Assembly: GCF_014489495.1 (NCBI RefSeq)
Contig: NZ_CP060780.1
Location: 1,623,001 to 1,687,000, forward strand
DNA from: Sphingomonas daechungensis
GTDB taxonomy: Bacteria; Pseudomonadota; Alphaproteobacteria; Sphingomonadales; Sphingomonadaceae
Length of the DNA: 64,000 nucleotides
Direction of reading: 5' to 3'
Position numbers and translations under genes: made by a program. Of the stretch, positions 54,498 to 64,000 are shown in pieces. The notes beneath the pieces are model-generated. The model did not search any database, had not been told where the DNA came from, and saw only the letters and a program-made list of their open reading frames with translations. How positions within the stretch are numbered: the stretch's first letter is position 1; the number at the start of each line of letters is the position of its first letter.

Positions 54498-55216
54498 CCG
54501 CTGTGGATGGTCACCAGCCCGCCGAGCATCGGTTCAGCGGCGGCTCGAACGAAGCCTGCTTCGGTCACCATTTCGCGAAAGCGTTCGGGCCGTGGAAAGC
54601 GCTGGATGGATTCGACGAGATATTTGTAGCTCGCTTCGTCGTCGGCGATCGCCTTGCCGAGCTTCGGAATGATATTCTTCGACCAGGCGTCGTAAAGCTC
54701 CGAGAAGCCCGGCCAGTCGCTGCGTGAAAATTCCATGCAGTAGAAGCGTCCGCCGCGCTTCAGCACGCGATGCGCTTCCTTCAGTGCTTTCGGAATGTGC
54801 GTGACGTTCCGGATGCCGAACACAATCGTGTAGGCGTCGAAGCTACTGTCCGGGAAGATCAGTTCCTCGGCGTTCTGGACCTGCCATTTCAGACCCGTCA
54901 GGCCGCGCTTTTTCGCGCGCTCTTCACCGACCGCAAGCATGTCGGCGTTGATGTCCGACACGGTGACCTCGGCGCCGCGCTGCGCCATGCGGAAGGCGAT
55001 GTCACCGGTGCCGCCGGCCATGTCGAGAATGCGCTCCCCGGTGCGAGGCTTCACCCGGGCGACGAAGCGGTCCTTCCACAGCCGGTGGAGGCCGCCCGAC
55101 ATCAAATCGTTCATGACATCGTAGCGGCGGGCGACCGAGCTGAAGACTTCGCCGACGCGACGGGTCTTTTCTTCCGGGCTGACGAGCTCCTCGCCGAAGC
55201 TGACCTTCTCTGACAT
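54485..55216 (-). CDS. ubiE: Ubiquinone/menaquinone biosynthesis C-methyltransferase UbiE
   Basis: 243 residues from ATG 55216. Class I methyltransferase with VFSSVARRYDVMNDLMSGGLHRLWKD, the SAM motif LDMAGGTGDIAF, FGIRNVTHIPKALKEAHRVLKRGG and SYKYLVESIQRFPRPERF. It C-methylates the demethoxy-quinone ring. Divergent from mutM over 47 bases and coupled to ubiB downstream. Confidence 0.97.
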   Translation of the reverse strand: MSEKVSFGEELVSPEEKTRRVGEVFSSVARRYDVMNDLMSGGLHRLWKDRFVARVKPRTGERILDMAGGTGDIAFRMAQRGAEVTVSDINADMLAVGEERAKKRGLTGLKWQVQNAEELIFPDSSFDAYTIVFGIRNVTHIPKALKEAHRVLKRGGRFYCMEFSRSDWPGFSELYDAWSKNIIPKLGKAIADDEASYKYLVESIQRFPRPERFREMVTEAGFVRAAAEPMLGGLVTIHSGWKI

Positions 55217-55263
55217 GGGGCGCGGCTCTAGCGAGGTTGCGGACAGTCCGCCATATCGCGCCG

Positions 55264-56070
55264 ATGCCAGAGCTTCCCGAAGTCGAAACCACCGTCCGCG
55301 GACTTGCCAAGGTCCTTGACGGCAGGCGGATCGAGCGGGTCGAGGCGCGTCGTGCGGACCTGCGGCGGGCGTTCCCAAAGGATCTTGGCCAGCGGCTGAC
55401 CGGTGCGAAGGTCATCGGCCTTGGGCGCCGGGCGAAGTATGGCCTGATCCATACCGACCGCGACGATACCATGATCTTTCATCTCGGCATGTCAGGTAGC
55501 TGGAGGATCAATCGCGCGGAGATCGAGAAGCACGACCACTTGCTGCTGGAGACGGATGAGGGGACCCGGCTCGCTCTCAACGATCCGCGGCGATTCGGTT
55601 CGGTCGATCTGATCCCGACCTCGGAACTCGATGCGTGGCCGGCGTTTGCAGTGTTGGGACCCGAGCCGCTCGAGCTTGATGCGGGAGACCTGAGGCAGCG
55701 GCTGGCCGGCCGGAGCGCTGCGATCAAGCAGCTCCTGCTCGATCAGACGATCGTCGCCGGGCTCGGCAACATTTATGTCTGCGAGGCTCTATATCGTTCG
55801 CACATCCATCCGACACGGGCCGGCGGCTCTATAAGCCTGCCAAGGCTCGACCGGCTGGTGGTCGCGATCCGCCAGGTGATCGACGAGGCGATCGAGGCGG
55901 GCGGATCGACGCTGCGGGACTTCGCCAGTCCTGATGGCGAACTCGGCTATTTTTCGAAGGCGTTCGCCGTCTATGATCGGGAGGGTCAGCCGTGCGGGTG
56001 CGGCGGGAAGGTCCGTCGAATCGTCCAGGGCGGACGGTCGACATTCTACTGTCCGGCCTGCCAGCGCTGA
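55264..56070 (+). CDS. mutM: Formamidopyrimidine-DNA glycosylase
   Basis: 268 residues. Catalytic Pro1-Glu2 in MPELPEVETTVRGL, the Lys in GRRAKYG, HLGMSGSWRI, the helix-two-turn-helix IKQLLLDQTIVAGLGNIYVCEAL and a C-terminal zinc finger ending in YCPACQR. The first zinc pair reads C-x-C (PCGCGG) rather than the common C-x2-C. The start ATG 55264 is fixed by the N-terminal proline. It excises 8-oxoguanine and FaPy lesions. Confidence 0.95.
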   Translation: MPELPEVETTVRGLAKVLDGRRIERVEARRADLRRAFPKDLGQRLTGAKVIGLGRRAKYGLIHTDRDDTMIFHLGMSGSWRINRAEIEKHDHLLLETDEGTRLALNDPRRFGSVDLIPTSELDAWPAFAVLGPEPLELDAGDLRQRLAGRSAAIKQLLLDQTIVAGLGNIYVCEALYRSHIHPTRAGGSISLPRLDRLVVAIRQVIDEAIEAGGSTLRDFASPDGELGYFSKAFAVYDREGQPCGCGGKVRRIVQGGRSTFYCPACQR

Positions 56071-56176
56071 CTGTTGACGATTCGGGCCTCTCCGGTTAGG
56101 GGAGTCCTCACGTCGGCGCGGCCTCTTGGCTACGCGCCGCTTTTTCATTGAGACACAGGGTTTTAGAGGAATATTC

Positions 56177-56440
56177 ATGGCGAACACGCCGCAAGCCAAG
56201 AAGCGCATCCGTCGCAACGAGCGCCGCGAAGCCATCAACCACAGCCGCGTCAGCCGCATCCGGACCTTCGTGAAGGCCGTCGAGTCGGCCTTGGCAGCAG
56301 GCAAGAAGGATGATGCCGTAAAGGCTCTTCGCGATGCTCAGCCGGAGATGGCACGTGGCGTTGCCCGTGGCGTCCTGCACAAGAATACGGCGGCCCGGAA
56401 GTTCTCGCGGCTGGCCAAGAGGGTTGCTGCACTAGGGTAA
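56177..56440 (+). CDS. rpsT: 30S ribosomal protein S20
   Basis: 87 residues, [21 protein letters not shown], the typical S20 N-terminus, in an all-helical basic protein. ATG 56177 is preceded by AGAGGA at proper spacing. A strong intrinsic terminator follows, then dnaA, the usual sphingomonad order. Confidence 0.97.
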   Translation: MANTPQAKKRIRRNERREAINHSRVSRIRTFVKAVESALAAGKKDDAVKALRDAQPEMARGVARGVLHKNTAARKFSRLAKRVAALG

Positions 56441-56468
56441 TCCCCGAGGATTAGTCCCGCAAAGAAAC

Positions 56469-56503
56469 GGGCCGTCGGCATTGCCGGCGGCCCTTCTTTT
56501 TTG
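56469..56503 (+). terminator. Intrinsic terminator of rpsT
   Basis: GGGCCGTCGGC pairs with GCCGGCGGCCC (one T-G pair) around a short ATT loop, followed by TTCTTTTTTG. Confidence 0.92.
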
Positions 56504-56806
56504 CCGCGTCAAAAAAATGCAGCAATTCCCGCGATTCGCGGAATCGTTAACGCGCGACTAACCACGAAAATGGCAGTTTTCTGCCGTTTCAACGCAAAAG
56601 TCCCACGTTTCCTCTGTCAAGGCTGATTATTTCAGTCTTGTGAAAAATCGCGCTTGAATCACCAGCCCGAGGCTTCCAAAACGGCCTTTCCGGTCGCGAA
56701 TCCGCGCCGGGGGCTAGAGAGAAAAGCAGTCATGGGCGCCCGACTCGCGTTGGTCGCGACGGACTCCGTTTGTCTCTTTGACAGGGAAATGAGGAGGCGC
56801 GAACCA
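56504..56806 (+). promoter_or_regulatory. dnaA upstream region with two small inverted repeats
   Basis: AT-richer than its surroundings. It contains CCGCGA-T-TCGCGG (about 56529-56541) and a 9-bp hairpin with one G-U pair at 56568-56589 (AAATGGCAG, loop TTTT, CTGCCGTTT). No convincing DnaA box cluster (TTATCCACA-like) is seen, so I do not call an origin. AGGAGG at 56791-56796 decides the GTG start of dnaA at 56807. Confidence 0.5.
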
Positions 56807-58206
56807 GTGCACGGGCAACGTTCGGAGGTGTCTCAGGAGCAGGTCGAAGGGCTGGTCGCAGCGCCGCTCGAAGCCGCTTGGGAATCGATCCGTACGGGCT
56901 TCGTCGCGATCTTGGTGCGCGAACATTCGACGGCTGGCTGAAGCCCGCTGCGCTTGGCGACCTGGACCCTGAGACCGGCACGCTCGACATCGTCATGCCA
57001 AGCCAGTTCATGGCCGACTGGGTACGCTCGCATTTCGGCGACCGACTCGCGCTCGCGTGGAAGTCAACGCTTCCGCTCGTCCGCTCGGTCCGGGTCATGG
57101 CCGGCACAGACGGCCCGCGCCCGACTCCGTTGCTGATCCTGGAGGAGGCGCCTGAGCCGGCCGCTCGCGGCCGCGATCCGTCCGCACCGAACTTCGATCC
57201 ACGCTACCGGTTCGAAACCTTCGTCATCGGAAAGGCCAACGAAGTTGCGGCGACCGCCGCGCGGACTCTGGCGACGGCCAAGACCGTAAGCTTCAACCCA
57301 CTTTTCATTCATGGCGGAACTGGCCGGGGCAAGACGCACCTGCTTCACGCCATCGGTCACGCGTTCCTGGCGCAGAATCGCTCGGCCAAGGTCGTTTCGA
57401 TGTCGGCCGAGAAGTTCATGGTCGAGTTCATCCGTGCGCTGAAGGAAAACGACACAATCGGCTTCAAGCAGCGGCTGCGGAGCGCGGACTTGCTGCTGAT
57501 CGACGACGTCCAGTTCATTGCCGGCAAGGACTCGACGCAGGAAGAATTCTTCCACACGATGAACGAAATCATCACTGCCGGTCGCCGGCTGGTGATCACG
57601 TCCGATCGCGCCCCACAGGACCTTGACGGAATCGCGCCGCGCATCCTGTCGCGTCTGTCCTGGGGCCTCGTCGCAGACATCAACTCGGCGGATTTCGAGC
57701 TTCGCTTCAACATCATCGAGACGAAGCTGGCGGCTCTTCCCGCGGTCGACATGCCGCGAAACGTGGTCGAGTTCCTCGCCCGCCGGGTGACGTCGAGCAT
57801 TCGAGAGCTGGAAGGCGCGCTCAACCGCATCGCTGCCTATGCAATGATGACGGGCCGAGCGATCGACATCGCTTTCGTCGAAGAGGTTCTCGCCAATGTG
57901 CTTCGCGCCAACCAGCGCCGGATCACGATCGACGAGATCCAGGCTCAGGTTGCCGAGCACTACCGCATCCGCAAGGCCGAAATGACGTCGGCGCGCCGCG
58001 CGCGCGAAGTCGCTCGCCCGCGCCAGGTCGCCATGTATTTGTCGAAGCAGCTGACGCCCAAGTCGCTGCCAGACATCGGTCGGCGTTTCGGTGGGCGCGA
58101 CCACACGACGGTGATCCATGCGGTGCGCCAGATCGAGAAGCTTCGCGCTAGCGATGCGGAGCTCGATGCGGACATTCGCCTGCTGACGCGCCAGCTCGAA
58201 GGCTAG
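56807..58206 (+). CDS. dnaA: Chromosomal replication initiator DnaA
   Basis: About 466 residues from GTG 56807, which follows AGGAGG by nine bases. Domain I (EAAWESIRTGLRRDLGARTFDGWLKP) is split by one break at GGG 56896-56898 that one G repairs. The AAA+ domain has the Walker A site GGTGRGKTHLLHAIG, Walker B LLLIDDVQF and the initiator segment around SRLSWGL. The DNA-binding domain has the signature GRDHTTVIHAVRQIEKL. It initiates replication at oriC. Confidence 0.97.
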
Positions 58207-58221
58207 CTTCGGGGAGGGGGT

Positions 58222-58283
58222 TTCGACCGCCCCAAAGGTCGAAGAATGGGCCCGGCAGGAGCAATCCCGCCGGGCCTTTCTTA
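58222..58283 (+). terminator. Tandem hairpins downstream of dnaA, the second an intrinsic terminator
   Basis: The first hairpin has TTCGACC (58222-58228) pairing with GGTCGAA (58237-58243). The second has GCCCGGC (58250-58256) pairing with GCCGGGC (58269-58275), followed by CTTTCTTATTTC. The second has the better T-tract and is the probable terminator of dnaA. Confidence 0.75.
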
Positions 58284-58313
58284 TTTCAACAACTCCGGTT
58301 TACATCTTCCGTC

Positions 58314-59860
58314 ATGGGGAAGAAAAGCACGACGGGCTGGCTGTCCCTGGGCAGATCGTCCTTGCGCACGAACTGCCCTTCACGGTCGGGGACCTCAGAG
58401 TTCAACCATCAGTCCGCCAGGTCAAACGCGGCGACAAGCGCGAGACCCTGGAACCGCGCGTAATGCAGCTTCTCGTCGCACTGGCTCGCGCACGCGGCGG
58501 CATCGTGACGCGCGACGAGCTGATCGCATGGTGCTGGGACGGGCGAATCGTCGGAGAGGACGCCATCAATCGCGCTGTTTCGCGTCTTCGCCAGGTCGCC
58601 TCGGAAATTGGGGGCGGTACCTTCGCAATCGAAACAATCACGAAGGTGGGATACCGGATCGTCGACGCAGCACTGGCAGCCAAGGATCGGTCTCACGAAT
58701 CCGAGCCGTCGGCGCCCACTGCGAGCCGCCGGAACTGGCTGTTCGGCGCTGGTGCGGCCGTTGCAGGGGCGCTTGGTACTGGATTGCTTTGGCGAAAGCC
58801 GTGGCAGCATCGCCCCGATCCGGAGGCCGTAGAGCTCGTGCGGCTTGGCGATCTGGCCCAACGCGCAAGCCGTCCTGACCAGACCAGGCAGGCGGTATCT
58901 TACTTCGAACGCGCCGTGCGCATCGACCCGCTGTATGGCGCAGCCTGGGGAATGCTGGCTCTTTCCTATACGCACGGCCTCGACGGATTTAGCGAGGCGC
59001 AGCTTGCAGGCCTCCCCGACCGGATTCGTTCTGCAGCCAATCGCGCTCTTGAGCTCGAACCCGATAATCCGGACGCGCAGCTGGCCCTGGCATGCGTCCT
59101 GCCATACTTCCGCAACTGGTCTCGATTGGAGCCTGAATTGAGCAGGATCCAGCGCGAGTACCCAGACCATTGGCTCGCCAACGGGAGGCTTGCCATCCTC
59201 TATTATCAGGTTGGCCGGCTAAAGGAGGGAGCCGCGCTGCACATGGGCGTCATTAAACGGGATCCGATGATCCCAGGCCCTTATGCCTTTGCAGCGACAG
59301 CACTTTCTCGTGCAGGGCAAATTCAGGATGCCGACGCCCTTCTCAAGGAAGCGGCAGACCGTTGGCCTGCCAATCCCTTTCTCTGGCATACCAAGTACGA
59401 CCACCTGCTCTTCACGGGTCGCGCCGGTTCGGCAGCTGCTATGCTTATGGATCCGGAAACCCGTCCGTCCGGGACTGGCGACGCTGAGGTCGCGCCATTC
59501 ATCCGGCTTGCCCGAGCCATCGACAAAGAGAGTCCTGAAGACATCGAAGCCTCCGTAGAAGATCAGGTTCGGATGAGCCGCGACGATGTGCAGTCGATCG
59601 CTTTCGCCGCTCCGGTGTTCGCATTGCTCGGTCGCCCCGACCTCACGCTTGCGAGCCTCGAGCGTTACTATCTCAACGAAGGATCGTTCGGCGAGCCATC
59701 GCCAATCGGCCCTTACACTCGCCGATACACCGATCAGCTTTACTGGCCCGCTATGACCTCAATCAATTCTGACAGGCGCTTTCGACAGCTCACGACCGCC
59801 ATCGGCCTATCCGACTACTGGGATTCGATGGACATCGATCCCCTCTCACTACGAGCGTAG
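58314..59860 (+). CDS. CadC-like winged-helix regulator with membrane segment and TPR-rich C-terminus
   Basis: About 515 residues. The start ATG 58314 is reached by adding one G to the run 58316-58319, giving MGEEKHDGLAVPGQ and the strand LPFTVGDLRVQPSVRQVKRG. An OmpR-type winged helix follows (LEPRVMQLLVALARARGGIVTRDELIAWCW, DAINRAVSRLRQVA, TITKVGYRI). Next come a linker, one membrane segment (WLFGAGAAVAGALGTGLLW) and a region of about 350 residues with TPR-like helices (AVSYFERAVRIDPLYGAAWGMLALSY). There is no receiver domain. CadC/ToxR-type regulators sense signals through the part beyond the membrane; the signal is unknown. Confidence 0.85.
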
Positions 59861-59971
59861 CCAGCAAGAAATCGGCGGTTCGCCGGCCAATCATCAGGTG
59901 CGCATCCTTTCGGAAAGGCCACGTGATACGCGACTGTCGCCTCCCATTGGAGCTCAATTGGGAGGCTTAAA

Positions 59972-60651
59972 ATGCGGCTCTTGTATTTAGTAACCTCTGC
60001 CACGGTCTTGCTGGCCCTCGCCAATCCGGCGTCCGCGACTGTTGTCGACCCTCTGGACGATTTTCTTTCGACCTATACGGGTCCGCTCAACGACGACGTC
60101 GATATCCTGAGCGGCGATGTCGCGTTCGACGGCACGTCTTACTTCCTGACCTCCACCATGAACGGTGCGATCGGAACAACCACAGGGAGCATTTTCGTTT
60201 GGGGATCAATCGAGGCAGCGGCGCGCCGCGTCTGACGTTCGGAAGTCCAAGCGTTGGCGCAGGAGTGCTTTTCGATGCCGTGGTGGTGATGTTCCCAGAC
60301 GGCACGCTTCGCATTGTTACAATACCGCCGGCCGGAGCACCGACCTTCAATGTTATCGCCGGAGGGACGACGATCGCCGGCAACAGTCTGTCCGCGACCG
60401 TGCCGCTGTCGCTATTGGACTCAATGGGCCTCGCGCCGGAAGACTATATGTTCAATCTCTGGTCGCGAACGCGGGTGAACCCGCTTGCAGACGGGACGAA
60501 CGCGGAAATCGCCGACTTCCTGTCGAGCAGCACTCAAGCGCGTGCGGTTCCTGAACCTGCGACATGGCTGATGATGCTCTTGGGATTCGGGCTGACTGGC
60601 ACCGCGTTTCGGCGATCGCGCCGGGCAAGCCTCTTGAAAGCCGTCGCGTGA
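59972..60651 (+). CDS. PEP-CTERM exosortase-sorted protein
   Basis: About 226 residues. ATG 59972 follows GGGAGG. It has a signal peptide (MRLLYLVTSATVLLALANPASA), a beta-rich mature part with VDPLDDFLSTYTGP and VWGINRGSGAPRLTFG, and a C-terminal sorting tail VPEPATWLMMLLGFGLTGTAFRRSRR (PEP motif, membrane helix, Arg cluster; tail spans 60547-60633). One break at the G-run 60201-60204 is repaired by one G. These proteins are processed by an EpsH-type exosortase; none is encoded in this window. Confidence 0.87.
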
Positions 60652-60665
60652 GCAGCGGCAGCTCG

Positions 60666-60695
60666 AAGGCCTGCCCAGTCCCCTGAGCAGGCCTT
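60666..60695 (+). terminator. Intrinsic terminator of the PEP-CTERM gene
   Basis: A 9-bp perfect stem (AAGGCCTGC and GCAGGCCTT) with a 12-base loop, followed by CATTCTTATTT. It lies between convergent genes. Confidence 0.8.
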
Positions 60696-60704
60696 CATTC
60701 TTAT

Positions 60705-61399
60705 TTACGCCTTCTTCTTGGCCGGGACGGTGATCTTCACCGTTTCCCCGTTCGTGCCGGGGAAGTTGGTGAACATTGCTTCGATAAGGTTGGGAACAAG
60801 CGTTCCAAGCTCATCCGTCTGCGACCGGGCGGCCGCCTTACCGTTGAACAGCGGAGCACTGTCGGCCCGGCGGACGATGTCCAGGTTCAATTCGCTCTTG
60901 TAGACCGTGTACTGACGCACCGGGTCCGGACCGAACGCATACCAGTACGGATCGTCCCAGCCCAGTAGAAGGGCGAGCGGTAACCCGCGTAGCCGAACCG
61001 CGAGTAGTACGGCCGGCCGAAATAGCCGCCGTAGAACGGACTGTAGCGGCCGCGGTAGAACGGATCATAGTAATGGGAGCGAGCGAAAGGATCGACCGAG
61101 ACCTCGGTGCTTCCCTTGTCTACGCCGTATCCGATCTTGACGAGCATGTCGGCGACGTTGGGCGCACCGGCAGAACGGTAGCCCTTGGCTTCCATCTGCT
61201 GCGCGACCTGGGCCGCGAAGCGGTTGAACTCCAGCGTTGGAAGCGCACCGTTCGCCGGGACGACGTAGAACGTCTGACCGGCAGGAACGGGCATAGCGGT
61301 GTAACGGGTGACATTCGTCGGCAGGCCCATGGCGCAGCCCGACACGCCCAGCGCAGCCGCACCCAGAAAGGCAGCGGCGGCCAGTTTCTTGATAGACAT
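60705..61399 (-). CDS. DUF4136-like lipoprotein
   Basis: About 231 residues from ATG 61399. Signal peptide MSIKKLAAAAFLGAAALGVSGC with the lipobox VSGC. The mature part includes TFYVVPANGALPTLEFNRFAAQVAQQMEAKGYRSAG, which fits DUF4136. A Tyr/Arg/Gly-rich stretch (YYDPFYRGRYSPFYGGYFG) follows, then YTVYKSELNLDIVRR and the C-terminal strands. One break at CCC 60961-60963 is repaired by one base. Outer-membrane lipoprotein of unknown role. Confidence 0.82.
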
Positions 61400-61484
61400 T
61401 TCAGACCTCGAATTTCCAAAACCCACTGCGGGGTATCGAAATCCAATTAGTCGTTGCCCGCTGAACTATCGATGAAGTGAGCGT

Positions 61485-62498
61485 TCATCGGGGTAGACCG
61501 ATTGCGCGATAGGCTTCCGCGAGGGTCGGCGCGCCCAATTCTGCTGCACGTTCAGAGCCTTCGGCCAGATGACGGTCCAGCTCCGCAGGGTCGTTTCGGA
61601 GCTCTTCCAAAGATGAACGAAGCGGGTGCAAAAGGGCCACCAGAGCATCGGCCAGCGCCGGTTTGAACGCTCCGAAGCCCTGTCCGGCGAATCGGGCCAG
61701 AACCTGCTCGACGGTCTCGCCCGTCACTGCGCCATAAATGCCGACGAGATTCTTGGCTTCTGGCCTGCCCTCCAGCCCGGCGTGGTGTTCCGGCAGTGGC
61801 TCGGGATCGGTCTTCGCCTTGCGGATCTTCTGAGAGATGGTGTCGTCGCTGTCGGTCAGGTTGATGCGGCTCATGTCCGACGGGTCCGACTTCGACATTT
61901 TCGAAGTCCCGTCGCGAAGGCTCATCACCCGGGCCGCGGTCCCGCCGCCGACGAAGGGCTCGGGCGGCACGAAGAGATCGACCTCGTAATCGGTGTTGAA
62001 CTTGATCGCGATGTCGCGGGCGAGCTCGATGTGCTGCTTCTGATCTTCTCCCACTGGCACGTGCGTTGCCCGGTAGAGGAGAACATCCGCCGCCTGCAGG
62101 ACCGGGTAAGTGTAGAGGCCGACACTGGCGCCTTCGCGCGACTTTCCGGTCTTGTCCTTGAACTGCGTCATGCGGTTCAGCCAGCCGACCCGAGCGGTGC
62201 ACTGAAGAATCCAGGCAAGCTCGGGATGGGCGGGGATCGCGCTCTGCTGGAAGAGGATCGACTTCTTAGGATCGATCCCGCTGGCAATCAGCGCTGCCGC
62301 CATCTCGCGAACGTTTGAACGGAGCTCGGCTGGCGCAACGTCGATGGTGAGTGCGTGAAGATCGGCGAGAAAGAACAGGCACTCGGCCTCATCCTGCATC
62401 CTGACCCAGCGAAGGATGGCGCCGAGAAGGTTGCCGAGGTGAAGCCCGCCGGTCGGCTGGATACCGGAAACGACGCGCATGCTGGGGTTAGCCGACAT
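61485..62498 (-). CDS. trpS: Tryptophan-tRNA ligase
   Basis: 337 uninterrupted residues. Class I aminoacyl-tRNA synthetase: HIGH-like GGLHLGN after [40 protein letters not shown], and KMSKS in [15 protein letters not shown]. It charges tRNA-Trp. The start overlaps the murJ stop by 11 bases, so murJ and trpS are one transcript. Confidence 0.97.
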   Translation of the reverse strand: MSANPSMRVVSGIQPTGGLHLGNLLGAILRWVRMQDEAECLFFLADLHALTIDVAPAELRSNVREMAAALIASGIDPKKSILFQQSAIPAHPELAWILQCTARVGWLNRMTQFKDKTGKSREGASVGLYTYPVLQAADVLLYRATHVPVGEDQKQHIELARDIAIKFNTDYEVDLFVPPEPFVGGGTAARVMSLRDGTSKMSKSDPSDMSRINLTDSDDTISQKIRKAKTDPEPLPEHHAGLEGRPEAKNLVGIYGAVTGETVEQVLARFAGQGFGAFKPALADALVALLHPLRSSLEELRNDPAELDRHLAEGSERAAELGAPTLAEAYRAIGLPR

Positions 62499-64000
62499 CG
62501 GTGTACGGTCTACTGCGGCGGAACAAGGATTTCAGTTCCTCGCGGTCGGTGCCCCGAGGAACCACACCGCCGGGAAGTAGACCGCCATGCCGCCACCGAC
62601 GAGCGCGACGACGCCCGCAAGGCGCTTCACGACCGTACCGTCGAACCAGCCGCCGAGAACCATTCGGATGCCGTACAGAGCCGCGACCATGAGAGCGCCG
62701 GCGATAAGCTGGCGAATGATGCGGCTAGCGAGCCAGCCTTCGATCCGGAAATGCCCGCGCCGATGGAGGATCACGTAGAGGATCAGGCAGTTGAGCCACG
62801 AGGTAATCGCGATCGCGGAGGCAAGGCCGGCAATGCCGAATGGCGGGATCAGGACGAAATTGAGGACAACGGTCGCGATCAGGACGAAGACAGCAATCTT
62901 CACTGGCGTTGCCGTGTCTTGCCGAGCGTAAAAGCCGGGCGTCAGGACCTTGACGAGCACATAAGCCGGCAAGCCAAGCACGATGATCGACAGCGTCAGC
63001 GCCGTCAGCCGAGCATCCTCCGGCGTGAACTTGCCGCCCTGGAAGAGCGCCGACACCAGGGGAAGAGCGCTCACCGCAAGAGCGAGGGCCGCGGGAAGGC
63101 AGAGCAGCATGGCGAGCTCCGCCGCTTGTCCTTGGACCTTCGCCGCTTTCTCGGGCTCGTTGGCGCCGACATATTTGCTCACCTGCGGCAGGATCGCAGT
63201 TCCCAGAGCCGCACCGATCACGCCGAGCGGAAGCTGGTTGAGGCGGTCGGCATAGTTGAAATAGCTCATCGCCCCGGTCCCGATGCGCGTCAGGAAGAAC
63301 GTGTCGATGAAGGCGCTGATCTGATAGACGCCCGCCCCCAAAGTCGCCGGAATGACGACCCGGACAAACTGGCGGACGCCGGGAGTCATCCTCGGCCGCC
63401 GAAGCTTCAGCACCACGCCGGCTCGCTTGCAGGCCGTCAGGAGCAGCGCGAGCTGCATCATGCCGCCGACAGTGACGGCGACAGCAAGCGCGTAGGCGGT
63501 GGTCGTTCCGCCCTGCGGCACGAAGATCAGCGCCGTGAGCATCGCGAGATTGAGCAAGGCGGGAGCAAAGGCCGCCGCGGTGAACCGCGAGAGGCTGTTG
63601 AGGATGCCCGAAAACAGGGAAACGAGGCTGATCAGCAGCAGGTAGGGGAAGGTCAGGCGAGTGAGGAACGTCGCCAGCCACAATTCCTGCCCGTGATAGC
63701 CCGAGATCAGGAACACGAACGGTCCCATGATGATCTCGAAGACGAGGGTGAAGAGGATCAGGGTCGGGAGAAAGATCGCCAGCACTTCCTCGCTGAACTT
63801 CTTCGCCTCTACCTCGCCGTTCTCACCCTGCAGCCGCTGGCTGTAGAGCGGGACGAAGCCGGCCGAAAAGGCGCCTTCACCGAACAGACGGCGAAAAGTG
63901 TTGGGAAGCCGGAACGCGACGAAAAAGGCGTCCGCCTGCCAGCTTGCGCCCATGACGCGAGACATCAGCATCTCGCGCGCGAAGCCCGCAATGCGGCTGA
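62488..64000 (-). CDS. murJ: Lipid II flippase MurJ (runs off the window)
   Basis: The frame is still open at base 64000 ([19 protein letters not shown]), so the N-terminus is missing. MOP superfamily, about 14 membrane helices: [86 protein letters not shown] and [22 protein letters not shown]. One break at the C-run 62552-62555, when repaired, gives the tail [16 protein letters not shown] ending at 62488. It flips lipid II across the inner membrane. Confidence 0.95.

Noticed and set aside
56504..56806. oriC next to dnaA
   Set aside because: No cluster of DnaA boxes is visible, and alphaproteobacterial origins are often not beside dnaA.

Overview
The window looks like a chromosomal segment of a high-GC alphaproteobacterium of the order Sphingomonadales. 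The evidence is the gene order rpsT-dnaA next to mutM/ubiE/ubiB/coaBC/dut, a 5-aminolevulinate synthase HemA of the alphaproteobacterial (ALAS) type, a TorF-type porin, a SWFGD-motif protein, a PEP-CTERM protein and csu-like pili. No rRNA, CRISPR array, integrase or transposase was seen; there is one tRNA (Lys, UUU).

Layout. 1-5 kb: the 3' part of an M16 zinc protease, small hypothetical genes and a calcineurin-like phosphatase. 5-21 kb: an accessory surface/signalling region with a membrane GGDEF-EAL protein, a TorF porin, three PilZ-domain proteins, three related winged-helix regulators, a processive family-2 glycosyltransferase coupled to an outer-membrane-like protein, a chaperone-usher (Csu-like) pilus operon and a single-PAS protein. 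21.5-28.9 kb: a giant multi-HAMP hybrid histidine kinase whose second receiver runs in frame into an N-terminally clipped serine hydrolase; divergent from it are a winged-helix protein and two small membrane proteins. 28.9-35 kb: tRNA-Lys, folK, a family-5-like uracil-DNA glycosylase, aguAB (agmatine to putrescine), an M61 peptidase and rpsD. 35-38.2 kb: the tightly overlapping operon rpiB-glyA-nrdR-trmJ. 38.2-41.2 kb: small accessory genes, a dispersed short repeat and a PDZ/GAF membrane protein. 41-49.9 kb: hemA, murI, plsY-dprA-topA, and coaBC-dut-moeB. 50-58 kb: a DUF885-like protein, a SWFGD protein, ubiE-ubiB, mutM, rpsT and dnaA. 58-64 kb: a CadC-like regulator with TPRs, a PEP-CTERM protein, a DUF4136 lipoprotein, trpS and murJ (running off the end).

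A technical point governs the annotation. About 50 apparent frameshifts interrupt some 30 genes, including essential ones (dnaA, topA, dut, coaBC, murI, murJ, ubiB). Every one I examined is repaired by adding a single base, nearly always to a run of G or C. No case needed a base removed. This is the signature of homopolymer under-calling in the assembly, so I give full-length gene spans and treat these genes as intact unless stated. The HK-hydrolase junction is not explained this way and deserves checking. How the genes work together: the 5-21 kb region reads as a c-di-GMP-centred attachment/exopolysaccharide programme (inference), and the remainder is mostly housekeeping.
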